Position numbers and translations under genes: made by a program. Below, piece after piece: positions 51,392 to 64,000 of a stretch of 64,000 bases of DNA. Position 1 is the first letter of the stretch. Each line of letters starts with the position of its first letter. The stretch covers positions 558,001 through 622,000 of the forward strand of contig JAPFFF010000027.1 of NCBI GenBank assembly GCA_039105265.1, read 5' to 3'. The notes beneath the pieces are model-generated. The model did no database searches and was not told the origin of the DNA. It was given only the letters and a program-made list of their open reading frames with translations. The DNA comes from Tritrichomonas musculus. Taxonomy: Eukaryota; Parabasalia; Tritrichomonadida; Tritrichomonadidae.

Positions 51392-52699
51392 AAAGTTTTA
51401 AATATTTTTTTATTTATATTATTTTTCTTTTTTTATTTGTTCAAAATATTTTTTTTTTTTAAATTATTTAACATAGGACACTTTTTGAGCGAAGCTCAAA
51501 AAGTGGCCATTCTTGTATTCTCAGGTAAATATTTTTTTTTGAACTTTTTAGATTTTTTCCCCTCAATTTTTTTCTTTGTATATTTGTTCACAAATAGTTG
51601 AACTTTTTAGATTTTTTCCTCTCAATTTTGATTTTTTTAAAAAAGCTAAAAAGCATGAAAATAAGTAAATAAAATACTAAAAGAAGAAACTATAAATATT
51701 TTAATATACATAAATAGAATTTATTAAGATTTTTCTGTTGAGAAAAAAAAATCATGAAATAATAATTAGCATTTCTTTGGGTGAGAAAATTTAGATGCAT
51801 TAAAATATGCAGTATTTCATCTAACATAAACTATGAGTATATGCATTGAATAAGAAAAGCAATTATTTGTGTTTAATGAGCAAAAAAATGTATCGTTTTG
51901 CACCAATTTTGTGATAAAATACAATAATCAGGTTTATTAGCCAAGAGTGAAAGCGCATTTGACGTATTTGTGTTCTTTTTGTGAGAATTGTGATCTCATA
52001 TATCTCTTCAAAATTTGAAGCTAAATATTGGTTTCTTTTTCATCTTTTGCTCTCAATTTTTTTTATTGGATCGGTAATACCAGCATTATGCTCTTAGAAG
52101 CAGGAAATAAGGGAAATTTAGACAACGATTTTAATAAAAATTGGAAATTGCAATTAGAAGTTTATTTTTCTTCTTCTTTATTGAACCTATAATGCCTGTA
52201 ATGCTGTGAAATGGTGTTTATTGGTATAATAACCTCGAATACTTACTTCTTAAATAGTAAAATTATAAAGATATTGTGACAAATAAGCATTCAAAAAAAT
52301 TGAGAGTAAAAAATCCAAAAAGTTCAAAAAATAAGATTTACCTATTCTCACAAAATTAATTTGATCAAAGCGATACATCGATAATATATAGATTTTGTTG
52401 ATAATAAAACCGACAAAGAAGAAAATTACTGAGATCTAATCAAATCTTTTGGTTATTTAAAAATCGGAGATAAATGACCAAACACATTACATATCAAATT
52501 TCATCAAAAAGATATCACTGGCCATTTGAAAATTGAATACTAATGCAATTTCAAAGGCTAGTTATCAAAGTAAATCTCGAAATTGATTGATTATGCTTCA
52601 ATTATTGATACTCATTTTAGTTTTAACAATTAGTTTTCTAAGAATGCTATTATTGGTATTAAATAATATATTGAGCAAAAGAAATATATAAATCGAAAA

Positions 52700-52770
52700 G
52701 GGTAAGTGGTACAATGGTAGCACATTTGACTGTGAATCAAAAGATACGAGTTCGATTCTCGTCTTACCCA
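52700..52770 (+). tRNA. tRNA-His (GUG), monomer 4
   Basis: Identical to the monomer 1 gene. Confidence 0.95.
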
Positions 52771-52814
52771 TGTTTTTGATTTTTTTTGATTTCTTATGTT
52801 GATTGAATGAAAAG

Positions 52815-53221
52815 GGGAATCGTATTTTTCTACGCCACTTTTTGAAAACTTTTAAACTTTTTGAATACTTTTTTATACATTTTTTATTCAATTTTTGCTA
52901 AATAATGCATAAATATTTAGTTCAAATGGCTTCCCGATTCATCCAGCAATTCAAGGAGCCTGATTCGGCTTCGCGCAGACCTGTGGTGATCACTGGTGCG
53001 TATATTCCTGAAAAATTATGTAAAAATAATAAAAAATTATATCAAAAAAAGCAAATAGTTATAATTTTAAGAGAAAATTTAAATTTACGATTTTTTTGGT
53101 TAATTTTCTTAACAGAGTAAGTTAAATTTCACCTTAAGATGGCGGTTTTTTACTTTCCATGAATAGCTACTCATGGATAGAAAAACCATTCAAAAAGTGG
53201 TGTAGAAAAAAACGATTGTCC
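52815..53221. mobile_element. 407-bp MITE, monomer 4
   Basis: Copy carried by the monomer; small frame at 52926-53120. Confidence 0.85.
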
Positions 53222-54568
53222 GAATGAAAAGAAGTAATAAAATTTTCAAATATCCATTATAAAGAAATTATTTTAAGTATTTATATATATCTTCTAATAA
53301 AGATACTAATAACATGAATGCTTAATTAAAATAACATATTTAAATTAAGATATATATATTTTAAAAACAATAAAATTAAAAATTCAATACTTCATAACTC
53401 AACGAGTTATACATAAAAAAAGATATAATTAAAATTTTATTAGATAATGTCTATATATAGTATTTCTTAATATAATCAAATTTTTGAAATACCAATTATT
53501 CCAAGAGAAATGTAAAAACGCTGCTTTTTTGAATAATTAAATTCATCATTAATCCATGTATTCAAGGGACCAGATGTATATATGAATAATATAGATAAAC
53601 ATACGTCTAATAAATCTATTGATATGATTTATTTTGAAAAATATTGAAGTACCATTGAACAAAGCCAAAAAAATGAAGCTTAAACAATTTTTACATAAAA
53701 ATAAAATTTATATTTTCTATACAAAAAAGATATATCCTTTTTTAAAAAAGCATTTATAAATATATATAATAATAATTATTTTATAAATTATATTATTTTA
53801 CTATTATTAGTTTTTCTTTTGAAGATAATTTCACATTAACATAAAACTAATATTTTTATAAATTGATTATCCATAAATATACAAATAAATAGTTGATATT
53901 TGAATTTAATTAAATAATTACTAATATATAATATCCTAATAGTGCATTAAATGCTATAATATCCTAATAGTGCATTAAATGCTATAATATCCTAAATATT
54001 TCAGAATATTTCATTTATAATCAATATATTAATATTTTAATTTACTCTCTTCTCAAAAAAATTGATTTTTTGTGATATTTTTATTAAAAAATGCTTATAA
54101 AAAAAATTGGACCTGATTTTTTGAATAATTATAATATATGTTTATATAAAGAATGTATAAAAAATAAAATTTGTAAAATATTTTTGTTCTAACGTGGAAT
54201 TTTTCTTTGAAATTTTGAATTCTTCTAGATTAAAATTTTAGAAATTCATTCAAATTTTTTATTTTATCATTGAATTTTTTTTTTCCAAGATTCTATATAT
54301 TATATTAAGCTCAAATTAAAATTTGTAAAATGTTCAAAATTTTCATTTTAAATAGCTATGTGGTCATGTACCCATTAAAAAGTGATAGAATTATCTCATT
54401 CAAAGTATTGTCCATTTAATCATTCAAAATTTACCTAATAAAAAAAAATTTTCATCTCATATTTTGGAGTACTTTTCATAAGATGATCGCAATTTTAAAA
54501 ATAATATTGAATTTTTGAATAAGTGATCGTTAAGCAAAAGCTCAAATTATAGATTACGAAATTTAGCC

Positions 54569-55500
54569 TTCCACCTGCGGCTATCGCTTCTCAGCTGCAG
54601 GTGGAAGTAAAGAAATAAGGAAACTAAGTTTCCACCTGCGGCTGAGCTGCGACAGCTGCAGGTGGAAAATCACTATTTACCAATTTAGCCTTCCACCTGC
54701 AGCTATCGCTTCTCAGCTGCAGGTGGAGGTAAAGAAATAAGGAAACTAAGTTTCCACCTGCGGCTGAGCTGCGACAGCTGCAGGTGGAAAATCACTATTT
54801 ACCAATTTAGCCTTCCACCTGCAGCTATCGCTTCTCAGCTGCAGGTGGAAGTAAAGAAATAAGGAAACTAAGTTTCCACCTGCGGCTGAGCTGAGACAGC
54901 TGCAGGTGGAAAATCACTATTTACCAATTTAGCCTTCCACCTGCAGCTATCGCTTCTCAGCTGCAGGTGGAGGTAAAGAAATAAGGAAACTAAGTTTCCA
55001 CCTGCGGTTGAGCTGCGACAGCTGCAGGTGGAAAATCACTATTTACCAATTTAGCCTTCCACCTGCGGCTATCGCTTCTCAGCTGCAGGTGGAAGTAAAG
55101 AAATAAGGAAACTAAGTTTCCACCTGCGGCTGAGCTGCGACAGCTGCAGGTGGAAAATCACTATTTACCAATTTAGCCTTCCACCTGCAGCTATCGCTTC
55201 TCAGCTGCAGGTGGAGGTAAAGAAATAAGGAAACTAAGTTTCCACCTGCGGCTGAGCTGCGACAGCTGCAGGTGGAAGTAATTACTTAAATGTACCATTT
55301 CAAACTTCCACCTGCAGCTATCGCAACTTAGTTGCAGGTGGAACTAATTACGCGAATTGAACTTCCACCTGCAGCTAAACTGCGATAGCTTCAGGTGGAA
55401 GTAATTACTTAAATGTACCATTTCAAACTTCCACCTGCAGCTATCGCAACTTAGTTGCAGTTGGAACTAATTACGCGAATTAAACTTCCACCTGCAACTA
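54569..55500 (+). repeat. Hairpin cluster, monomer 5
   Basis: Same array and variant order as in monomer 1. Confidence 0.95.
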
Positions 55501-56808
55501 AAAGTTTTAAATATTTTTTTATTTATATTATTTTTCTTTTTTTATTTGTTCAAAATATTTTTTTTTTTTAAATTATTTAACATAGGACACTTTTTGAGCG
55601 AAGCTCAAAAAGTGGCCATTCTTGTATTCTCAGGTAAATATTTTTTTTTGAACTTTTTAGATTTTTTCCCCTCAATTTTTTTCTTTGTATATTTGTTCAC
55701 AAATAGTTGAACTTTTTAGATTTTTTCCTCTCAATTTTGATTTTTTTAAAAAAGCTAAAAAGCATGAAAATAAGTAAATAAAATACTAAAAGAAGAAACT
55801 ATAAATATTTTAATATACATAAATAGAATTTATTAAGATTTTTCTGTTGAGAAAAAAAAATCATGAAATAATAATTAGCATTTCTTTGGGTGAGAAAATT
55901 TAGATGCATTAAAATATGCAGTATTTCATCTAACATAAACTATGAGTATATGCATTGAATAAGAAAAGCAATTATTTGTGTTTAATGAGCAAAAAAATGT
56001 ATCGTTTTGCACCAATTTTGTGATAAAATACAATAATCAGGTTTATTAGCCAAGAGTGAAAGCGCATTTGACGTATTTGTGTTCTTTTTGTGAGAATTGT
56101 GATCTCATATATCTCTTCAAAATTTGAAGCTAAATATTGGTTTCTTTTTCATCTTTTGCTCTCAATTTTTTTTATTGGATCGGTAATACCAGCATTATGC
56201 TCTTAGAAGCAGGAAATAAGGGAAATTTAGACAACGATTTTAATAAAAATTGGAAATTGCAATTAGAAGTTTATTTTTCTTCTTCTTTATTGAACCTATA
56301 ATGCCTGTAATGCTGTGAAATGGTGTTTATTGGTATAATAACCTCGAATACTTACTTCTTAAATAGTAAAATTATAAAGATATTGTGACAAATAAGCATT
56401 CAAAAAAATTGAGAGTAAAAAATCCAAAAAGTTCAAAAAATAAGATTTACCTATTCTCACAAAATTAATTTGATCAAAGCGATACATCGATAATATATAG
56501 ATTTTGTTGATAATAAAACCGACAAAGAAGAAAATTACTGAGATCTAATCAAATCTTTTGGTTATTTAAAAATCGGAGATAAATGACCAAACACATTACA
56601 TATCAAATTTCATCAAAAAGATATCACTGGCCATTTGAAAATTGAATACTAATGCAATTTCAAAGGCTAGTTATCAAAGTAAATCTCGAAATTGATTGAT
56701 TATGCTTCAATTATTGATACTCATTTTAGTTTTAACAATTAGTTTTCTAAGAATGCTATTATTGGTATTAAATAATATATTGAGCAAAAGAAATATATAA
56801 ATCGAAAA

Positions 56809-56879
56809 GGGTAAGTGGTACAATGGTAGCACATTTGACTGTGAATCAAAAGATACGAGTTCGATTCTCGTCTTACCCA
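56809..56879 (+). tRNA. tRNA-His (GUG), monomer 5
   Basis: Identical to the monomer 1 gene. Confidence 0.95.
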
Positions 56880-56923
56880 TGTTTTTGATTTTTTTTGATT
56901 TCTTATGTTGATTGAATGAAAAG

Positions 56924-57330
56924 GGGAATCGTATTTTTCTACGCCACTTTTTGAAAACTTTTAAACTTTTTGAATACTTTTTTATACATTTTTTATTCAA
57001 TTTTTGCTAAATAATGCATAAATATTTAGTTCAAATGGCTTCCCGATTCATCCAGCAATTCAAGGAGCCTGATTCGGCTTCGCGCAGACCTGTGGTGATC
57101 ACTGGTGCGTATATTCCTGAAAAATTATGTAAAAATAATAAAAAATTATATCAAAAAAAGCAAATAGTTATAATTTTAAGAGAAAATTTAAATTTACGAT
57201 TTTTTTGGTTAATTTTCTTAACAGAGTAAGTTAAATTTCACCTTAAGATGGCGGTTTTTTACTTTCCATGAATAGCTACTCATGGATAGAAAAACCATTC
57301 AAAAAGTGGTGTAGAAAAAAACGATTGTCC
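56924..57330. mobile_element. 407-bp MITE, monomer 5
   Basis: Copy carried by the monomer; small frame at 57035-57229. Confidence 0.85.
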
Positions 57331-58538
57331 GAATGAAAAGAAGTAATAAAATTTTCAAATATCCATTATAAAGAAATTATTTTAAGTATTTATATATATC
57401 TTCTAATAAAGATACTAATAACATGAATGCTTAATTAAAATAACATATTTAAATTAAGATATATATATTTTAAAAACAATAAAATTAAAAATTCAATACT
57501 TCATAACTCAACGAGTTATACATAAAAAAAGATATAATTAAAATTTTATTAGATAATGTCTATATATAGTATTTCTTAATATAATCAAATTTTTGAAATA
57601 CCAATTATTCCAAGAGAAATGTAAAAACGCTGCTTTTTTGAATAATTAAATTCATCATTAATCCATGTATTCAAGGGACCAGATGTATATATGAATAATA
57701 TAGATAAACATACGTCTAATAAATCTATTGATATGATTTATTTTGAAAAATATTGAAGTACCATTGAACAAAGCCAAAAAAATGAAGCTTAAACAATTTT
57801 TACATAAAAATAAAATTTATATTTTCTATACAAAAAAGATATATCCTTTTTTAAAAAAGCATTTATAAATATATATAATAATAATTATTTTATAAATTAT
57901 ATTATTTTACTATTATTAGTTTTTCTTTTGAAGATAATTTCACATTAACATAAAACTAATATTTTTATAAATTGATTATCCATAAATATACAAATAAATA
58001 GTTGATATTTGAATTTAATTAAATAATTACTAATATATAATATCCTAATAGTGCATTAAATGCTATAATAACCTCGAATACTTACTTCTTAAATAGTAAA
58101 ATTATAAAGATATTGTGACAAATAAGCATTCAAAAAAATTGAGAGTAAAAAATCCAAAAAGTTCAAAAAATAAGATTTACCTATTCTCACAAAATTAATT
58201 TGATCAAAGCGATACATCGATAATATATAGATTTTGTTGATAATAAAACCGACAAAGAAGAAAATTACTGAGATCTAATCAAATCTTTTGGTTATTTAAA
58301 AATCGGAGATAAATGACCAAACACATTACATATCAAATTTCATCAAAAAGATATCACTGGCCATTTGAAAATTGAATACTAATGCAATTTCAAAGGCTAG
58401 TTATCAAAGTAAATCTCGAAATTGATTGATTATGCTTCAATTATTGATACTCATTTTAGTTTTAACAATTAGTTTTCTAAGAATGCTATTATTGGTATTA
58501 AATAATATATTGAGCAAAAGAAATATATAAATCGAAAA

Positions 58539-58609
58539 GGGTAAGTGGTACAATGGTAGCACATTTGACTGTGAATCAAAAGATACGAGTTCGATTCTCG
58601 TCTTACCCA
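58539..58609 (+). tRNA. tRNA-His (GUG), monomer 6
   Basis: Identical to the monomer 1 gene. Confidence 0.95.
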
Positions 58610-58653
58610 TGTTTTTGATTTTTTTTGATTTCTTATGTTGATTGAATGAAAAG

Positions 58654-59060
58654 GGGAATCGTATTTTTCTACGCCACTTTTTGAAAACTTTTAAACTTTT
58701 TGAATACTTTTTTATACATTTTTTATTCAATTTTTGCTAAATAATGCATAAATATTTAGTTCAAATGGCTTCCCGATTCATCCAGCAATTCAAGGAGCCT
58801 GATTCGGCTTCGCGCAGACCTGTGGTGATCACTGGTGCGTATATTCCTGAAAAATTATGTAAAAATAATAAAAAATTATATCAAAAAAAGCAAATAGTTA
58901 TAATTTTAAGAGAAAATTTAAATTTACGATTTTTTTGGTTAATTTTCTTAACAGAGTAAGTTAAATTTCACCTTAAGATGGCGGTTTTTTACTTTCCATG
59001 AATAGCTACTCATGGATAGAAAAACCATTCAAAAAGTGGTGTAGAAAAAAACGATTGTCC
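58654..59060. mobile_element. 407-bp MITE, monomer 6
   Basis: Copy carried by the monomer; small frame at 58765-58959. Confidence 0.85.
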
Positions 59061-60407
59061 GAATGAAAAGAAGTAATAAAATTTTCAAATATCCATTATA
59101 AAGAAATTATTTTAAGTATTTATATATATCTTCTAATAAAGATACTAATAACATGAATGCTTAATTAAAATAACATATTTAAATTAAGATATATATATTT
59201 TAAAAACAATAAAATTAAAAATTCAATACTTCATAACTCAACGAGTTATACATAAAAAAAGATATAATTAAAATTTTATTAGATAATGTCTATATATAGT
59301 ATTTCTTAATATAATCAAATTTTTGAAATACCAATTATTCCAAGAGAAATGTAAAAACGCTGCTTTTTTGAATAATTAAATTCATCATTAATCCATGTAT
59401 TCAAGGGACCAGATGTATATATGAATAATATAGATAAACATACGTCTAATAAATCTATTGATATGATTTATTTTGAAAAATATTGAAGTACCATTGAACA
59501 AAGCCAAAAAAATGAAGCTTAAACAATTTTTACATAAAAATAAAATTTATATTTTCTATACAAAAAAGATATATCCTTTTTTAAAAAAGCATTTATAAAT
59601 ATATATAATAATAATTATTTTATAAATTATATTATTTTACTATTATTAGTTTTTCTTTTGAAGATAATTTCACATTAACATAAAACTAATATTTTTATAA
59701 ATTGATTATCCATAAATATACAAATAAATAGTTGATATTTGAATTTAATTAAATAATTACTAATATATAATATCCTAATAGTGCATTAAATGCTATAATA
59801 TCCTAATAGTGCATTAAATGCTATAATATCCTAAATATTTCAGAATATTTCATTTATAATCAATATATTAATATTTTAATTTACTCTCTTCTCAAAAAAA
59901 TTGATTTTTTGTGATATTTTTATTAAAAAATGCTTATAAAAAAAATTGGACCTGATTTTTTGAATAATTATAATATATGTTTATATAAAGAATGTATAAA
60001 AAATAAAATTTGTAAAATATTTTTGTTCTAACGTGGAATTTTTCTTTGAAATTTTGAATTCTTCTAGATTAAAATTTTAGAAATTCATTCAAATTTTTTA
60101 TTTTATCATTGAATTTTTTTTTTCCAAGATTCTATATATTATATTAAGCTCAAATTAAAATTTGTAAAATGTTCAAAATTTTCATTTTAAATAGCTATGT
60201 GGTCATGTACCCATTAAAAAGTGATAGAATTATCTCATTCAAAGTATTGTCCATTTAATCATTCAAAATTTACCTAATAAAAAAAAATTTTCATCTCATA
60301 TTTTGGAGTACTTTTCATAAGATGATCGCAATTTTAAAAATAATATTGAATTTTTGAATAAGTGATCGTTAAGCAAAAGCTCAAATTATAGATTACGAAA
60401 TTTAGCC

Positions 60408-61339
60408 TTCCACCTGCGGCTATCGCTTCTCAGCTGCAGGTGGAAGTAAAGAAATAAGGAAACTAAGTTTCCACCTGCGGCTGAGCTGCGACAGCTGCAG
60501 GTGGAAAATCACTATTTACCAATTTAGCCTTCCACCTGCAGCTATCGCTTCTCAGCTGCAGGTGGAGGTAAAGAAATAAGGAAACTAAGTTTCCACCTGC
60601 GGCTGAGCTGCGACAGCTGCAGGTGGAAAATCACTATTTACCAATTTAGCCTTCCACCTGCAGCTATCGCTTCTCAGCTGCAGGTGGAAGTAAAGAAATA
60701 AGGAAACTAAGTTTCCACCTGCGGCTGAGCTGAGACAGCTGCAGGTGGAAAATCACTATTTACCAATTTAGCCTTCCACCTGCAGCTATCGCTTCTCAGC
60801 TGCAGGTGGAGGTAAAGAAATAAGGAAACTAAGTTTCCACCTGCGGTTGAGCTGCGACAGCTGCAGGTGGAAAATCACTATTTACCAATTTAGCCTTCCA
60901 CCTGCGGCTATCGCTTCTCAGCTGCAGGTGGAAGTAAAGAAATAAGGAAACTAAGTTTCCACCTGCGGCTGAGCTGCGACAGCTGCAGGTGGAAAATCAC
61001 TATTTACCAATTTAGCCTTCCACCTGCAGCTATCGCTTCTCAGCTGCAGGTGGAGGTAAAGAAATAAGGAAACTAAGTTTCCACCTGCGGCTGAGCTGCG
61101 ACAGCTGCAGGTGGAAGTAATTACTTAAATGTACCATTTCAAACTTCCACCTGCAGCTATCGCAACTTAGTTGCAGGTGGAACTAATTACGCGAATTGAA
61201 CTTCCACCTGCAGCTAAACTGCGATAGCTTCAGGTGGAAGTAATTACTTAAATGTACCATTTCAAACTTCCACCTGCAGCTATCGCAACTTAGTTGCAGT
61301 TGGAACTAATTACGCGAATTAAACTTCCACCTGCAACTA
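60408..61339 (+). repeat. Hairpin cluster, monomer 7
   Basis: Same array and variant order as in monomer 1. Confidence 0.95.
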
Positions 61340-62647
61340 AAAGTTTTAAATATTTTTTTATTTATATTATTTTTCTTTTTTTATTTGTTCAAAATATTTT
61401 TTTTTTTTAAATTATTTAACATAGGACACTTTTTGAGCGAAGCTCAAAAAGTGGCCATTCTTGTATTCTCAGGTAAATATTTTTTTTTGAACTTTTTAGA
61501 TTTTTTCCCCTCAATTTTTTTCTTTGTATATTTGTTCACAAATAGTTGAACTTTTTAGATTTTTTCCTCTCAATTTTGATTTTTTTAAAAAAGCTAAAAA
61601 GCATGAAAATAAGTAAATAAAATACTAAAAGAAGAAACTATAAATATTTTAATATACATAAATAGAATTTATTAAGATTTTTCTGTTGAGAAAAAAAAAT
61701 CATGAAATAATAATTAGCATTTCTTTGGGTGAGAAAATTTAGATGCATTAAAATATGCAGTATTTCATCTAACATAAACTATGAGTATATGCATTGAATA
61801 AGAAAAGCAATTATTTGTGTTTAATGAGCAAAAAAATGTATCGTTTTGCACCAATTTTGTGATAAAATACAATAATCAGGTTTATTAGCCAAGAGTGAAA
61901 GCGCATTTGACGTATTTGTGTTCTTTTTGTGAGAATTGTGATCTCATATATCTCTTCAAAATTTGAAGCTAAATATTGGTTTCTTTTTCATCTTTTGCTC
62001 TCAATTTTTTTTATTGGATCGGTAATACCAGCATTATGCTCTTAGAAGCAGGAAATAAGGGAAATTTAGACAACGATTTTAATAAAAATTGGAAATTGCA
62101 ATTAGAAGTTTATTTTTCTTCTTCTTTATTGAACCTATAATGCCTGTAATGCTGTGAAATGGTGTTTATTGGTATAATAACCTCGAATACTTACTTCTTA
62201 AATAGTAAAATTATAAAGATATTGTGACAAATAAGCATTCAAAAAAATTGAGAGTAAAAAATCCAAAAAGTTCAAAAAATAAGATTTACCTATTCTCACA
62301 AAATTAATTTGATCAAAGCGATACATCGATAATATATAGATTTTGTTGATAATAAAACCGACAAAGAAGAAAATTACTGAGATCTAATCAAATCTTTTGG
62401 TTATTTAAAAATCGGAGATAAATGACCAAACACATTACATATCAAATTTCATCAAAAAGATATCACTGGCCATTTGAAAATTGAATACTAATGCAATTTC
62501 AAAGGCTAGTTATCAAAGTAAATCTCGAAATTGATTGATTATGCTTCAATTATTGATACTCATTTTAGTTTTAACAATTAGTTTTCTAAGAATGCTATTA
62601 TTGGTATTAAATAATATATTGAGCAAAAGAAATATATAAATCGAAAA

Positions 62648-62718
62648 GGGTAAGTGGTACAATGGTAGCACATTTGACTGTGAATCAAAAGATACGAGTT
62701 CGATTCTCGTCTTACCCA
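62648..62718 (+). tRNA. tRNA-His (GUG), monomer 7
   Basis: Identical to the monomer 1 gene. Confidence 0.95.
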
Positions 62719-62762
62719 TGTTTTTGATTTTTTTTGATTTCTTATGTTGATTGAATGAAAAG

Positions 62763-63169
62763 GGGAATCGTATTTTTCTACGCCACTTTTTGAAAACTTT
62801 TAAACTTTTTGAATACTTTTTTATACATTTTTTATTCAATTTTTGCTAAATAATGCATAAATATTTAGTTCAAATGGCTTCCCGATTCATCCAGCAATTC
62901 AAGGAGCCTGATTCGGCTTCGCGCAGACCTGTGGTGATCACTGGTGCGTATATTCCTGAAAAATTATGTAAAAATAATAAAAAATTATATCAAAAAAAGC
63001 AAATAGTTATAATTTTAAGAGAAAATTTAAATTTACGATTTTTTTGGTTAATTTTCTTAACAGAGTAAGTTAAATTTCACCTTAAGATGGCGGTTTTTTA
63101 CTTTCCATGAATAGCTACTCATGGATAGAAAAACCATTCAAAAAGTGGTGTAGAAAAAAACGATTGTCC
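62763..63169. mobile_element. 407-bp MITE, monomer 7
   Basis: Copy carried by the monomer; small frame at 62874-63068. Confidence 0.85.
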
Positions 63170-64000
63170 GAATGAAAAGAAGTAATAAAATTTTCAAATA
63201 TCCATTATAAAGAAATTATTTTAAGTATTTATATATATCTTCTAATAAAGATACTAATAACATGAATGCTTAATTAAAATAACATATTTAAATTAAGATA
63301 TATATATTTTAAAAACAATAAAATTAAAAATTCAATACTTCATAACTCAACGAGTTATACATAAAAAAAGATATAATTAAAATTTTATTAGATAATGTCT
63401 ATATATAGTATTTCTTAATATAATCAAATTTTTGAAATACCAATTATTCCAAGAGAAATGTAAAAACGCTGCTTTTTTGAATAATTAAATTCATCATTAA
63501 TCCATGTATTCAAGGGACCAGATGTATATATGAATAATATAGATAAACATACGTCTAATAAATCTATTGATATGATTTATTTTGAAAAATATTGAAGTAC
63601 CATTGAACAAAGCCAAAAAAATGAAGCTTAAACAATTTTTACATAAAAATAAAATTTATATTTTCTATACAAAAAAGATATATCCTTTTTTAAAAAAGCA
63701 TTTATAAATATATATAATAATAATTATTTTATAAATTATATTATTTTACTATTATTAGTTTTTCTTTTGAAGATAATTTCACATTAACATAAAACTAATA
63801 TTTTTATAAATTGATTATCCATAAATATACAAATAAATAGTTGATATTTGAATTTAATTAAATAATTACTAATATATAATATCCTAATAGTGCATTAAAT
63901 GCTATAATATCCTAATAGTGCATTAAATGCTATAATATCCTAAATATTTCAGAATATTTCATTTATAATCAATATATTAATATTTTAATTTACTCTCTTC

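Larger units (their letters stand above)
50195..54303 (+). repeat. Macrosatellite monomer 4 (4,109 bp)
   Basis: Carries hairpin cluster 50460-51391, tRNA-His and MITE. No other gene seen. Confidence 0.95.
54304..58070 (+). repeat. Macrosatellite monomer 5, last 342 bp missing
   Basis: Complete through the tRNA and MITE, then joined inside the 28-bp tandem unit to the middle of the next monomer. The join lies in the shared word TATAATA (58064-58070). Confidence 0.93.
58071..60142 (+). repeat. Macrosatellite monomer 6, first 2,037 bp missing
   Basis: Begins at the point equal to 56341 in monomer 5, so it lacks the hairpin cluster and 27-bp hairpin but keeps the tRNA and MITE. The next tRNA is therefore only 1,730 bp from the previous one; 2,379 bp are missing in total across monomers 5 and 6. 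Confidence 0.93.
60143..64000 (+). repeat. Macrosatellite monomer 7, cut by window end
   Basis: 3,858 of 4,109 bp are visible, ending after the 28-bp tandem unit. The array evidently continues beyond the window. Confidence 0.95.

Noticed and set aside
36574-64000. Dismissing the whole array as assembly duplication
   Set aside because: The transposon-bearing first monomer and the microhomology-joined monomer 5/6 differ from the rest, which plain duplication of one read would not create; copy number may still be imprecise.

Overview
The window looks like nuclear DNA of a trichomonad parabasalid, most like Tritrichomonas. The evidence is AT-rich intergenic DNA, a BspA-like leucine-rich-repeat gene remnant, a BTB plus F5/8-type-C gene, MULE and mariner copies of trichomonad type, and a Polinton (Maverick) with the gene set known from trichomonads. 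The organism call is inference from gene families; no rRNA or marker gene is present. Layout: 1-3480 is AT-rich DNA holding two candidate MITEs, an 895-bp Polinton fossil fragment (972-1866) and long A-tracts. 3487-4203 is a decayed BspA-like gene. 4204-29224 is a 25,021-bp Polinton that looks whole, with identical 266-bp terminal inverted repeats and a 5-bp target duplication (AATGC). 29225-32520 is an inverted LRR scrap and a decayed MULE transposase gene split by a 1,302-bp mariner. 33047-33211 is a repeat whose inverted near-identical partner lies at 1917-2081. Two apparently intact host genes follow on the minus strand: a HAD phosphatase (34300-34974) and a BTB/F5-8C protein (35196-36476). 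From 36574 to the window edge runs a macrosatellite with a 4,109-bp monomer, present as five copies, one internally deleted copy and one copy cut by the window end. Every copy carries a tRNA-His(GUG) gene and a 407-bp MITE; all but the deleted copy carry a cluster of 34-nt hairpins. The first copy alone carries a 1,292-bp TA-flanked transposon. The Polinton has a protein-primed DNA polymerase, integrase with chromo-like tail, packaging ATPase, Ulp1-like protease, a likely major and minor capsid protein, an HNH nuclease, two giant paralogous fibre-like proteins and about ten small proteins of unknown role. Most genes lie on the minus strand and are spaced by only a few bases. The most unusual signals are the tRNA-bearing macrosatellite with geometry-conserved hairpins, a MITE that seems to have captured a coding segment, and a recurring x-G-[VIT]-Q-T-x motif, resembling dynein light chain LC8 ligands, in several Polinton proteins.
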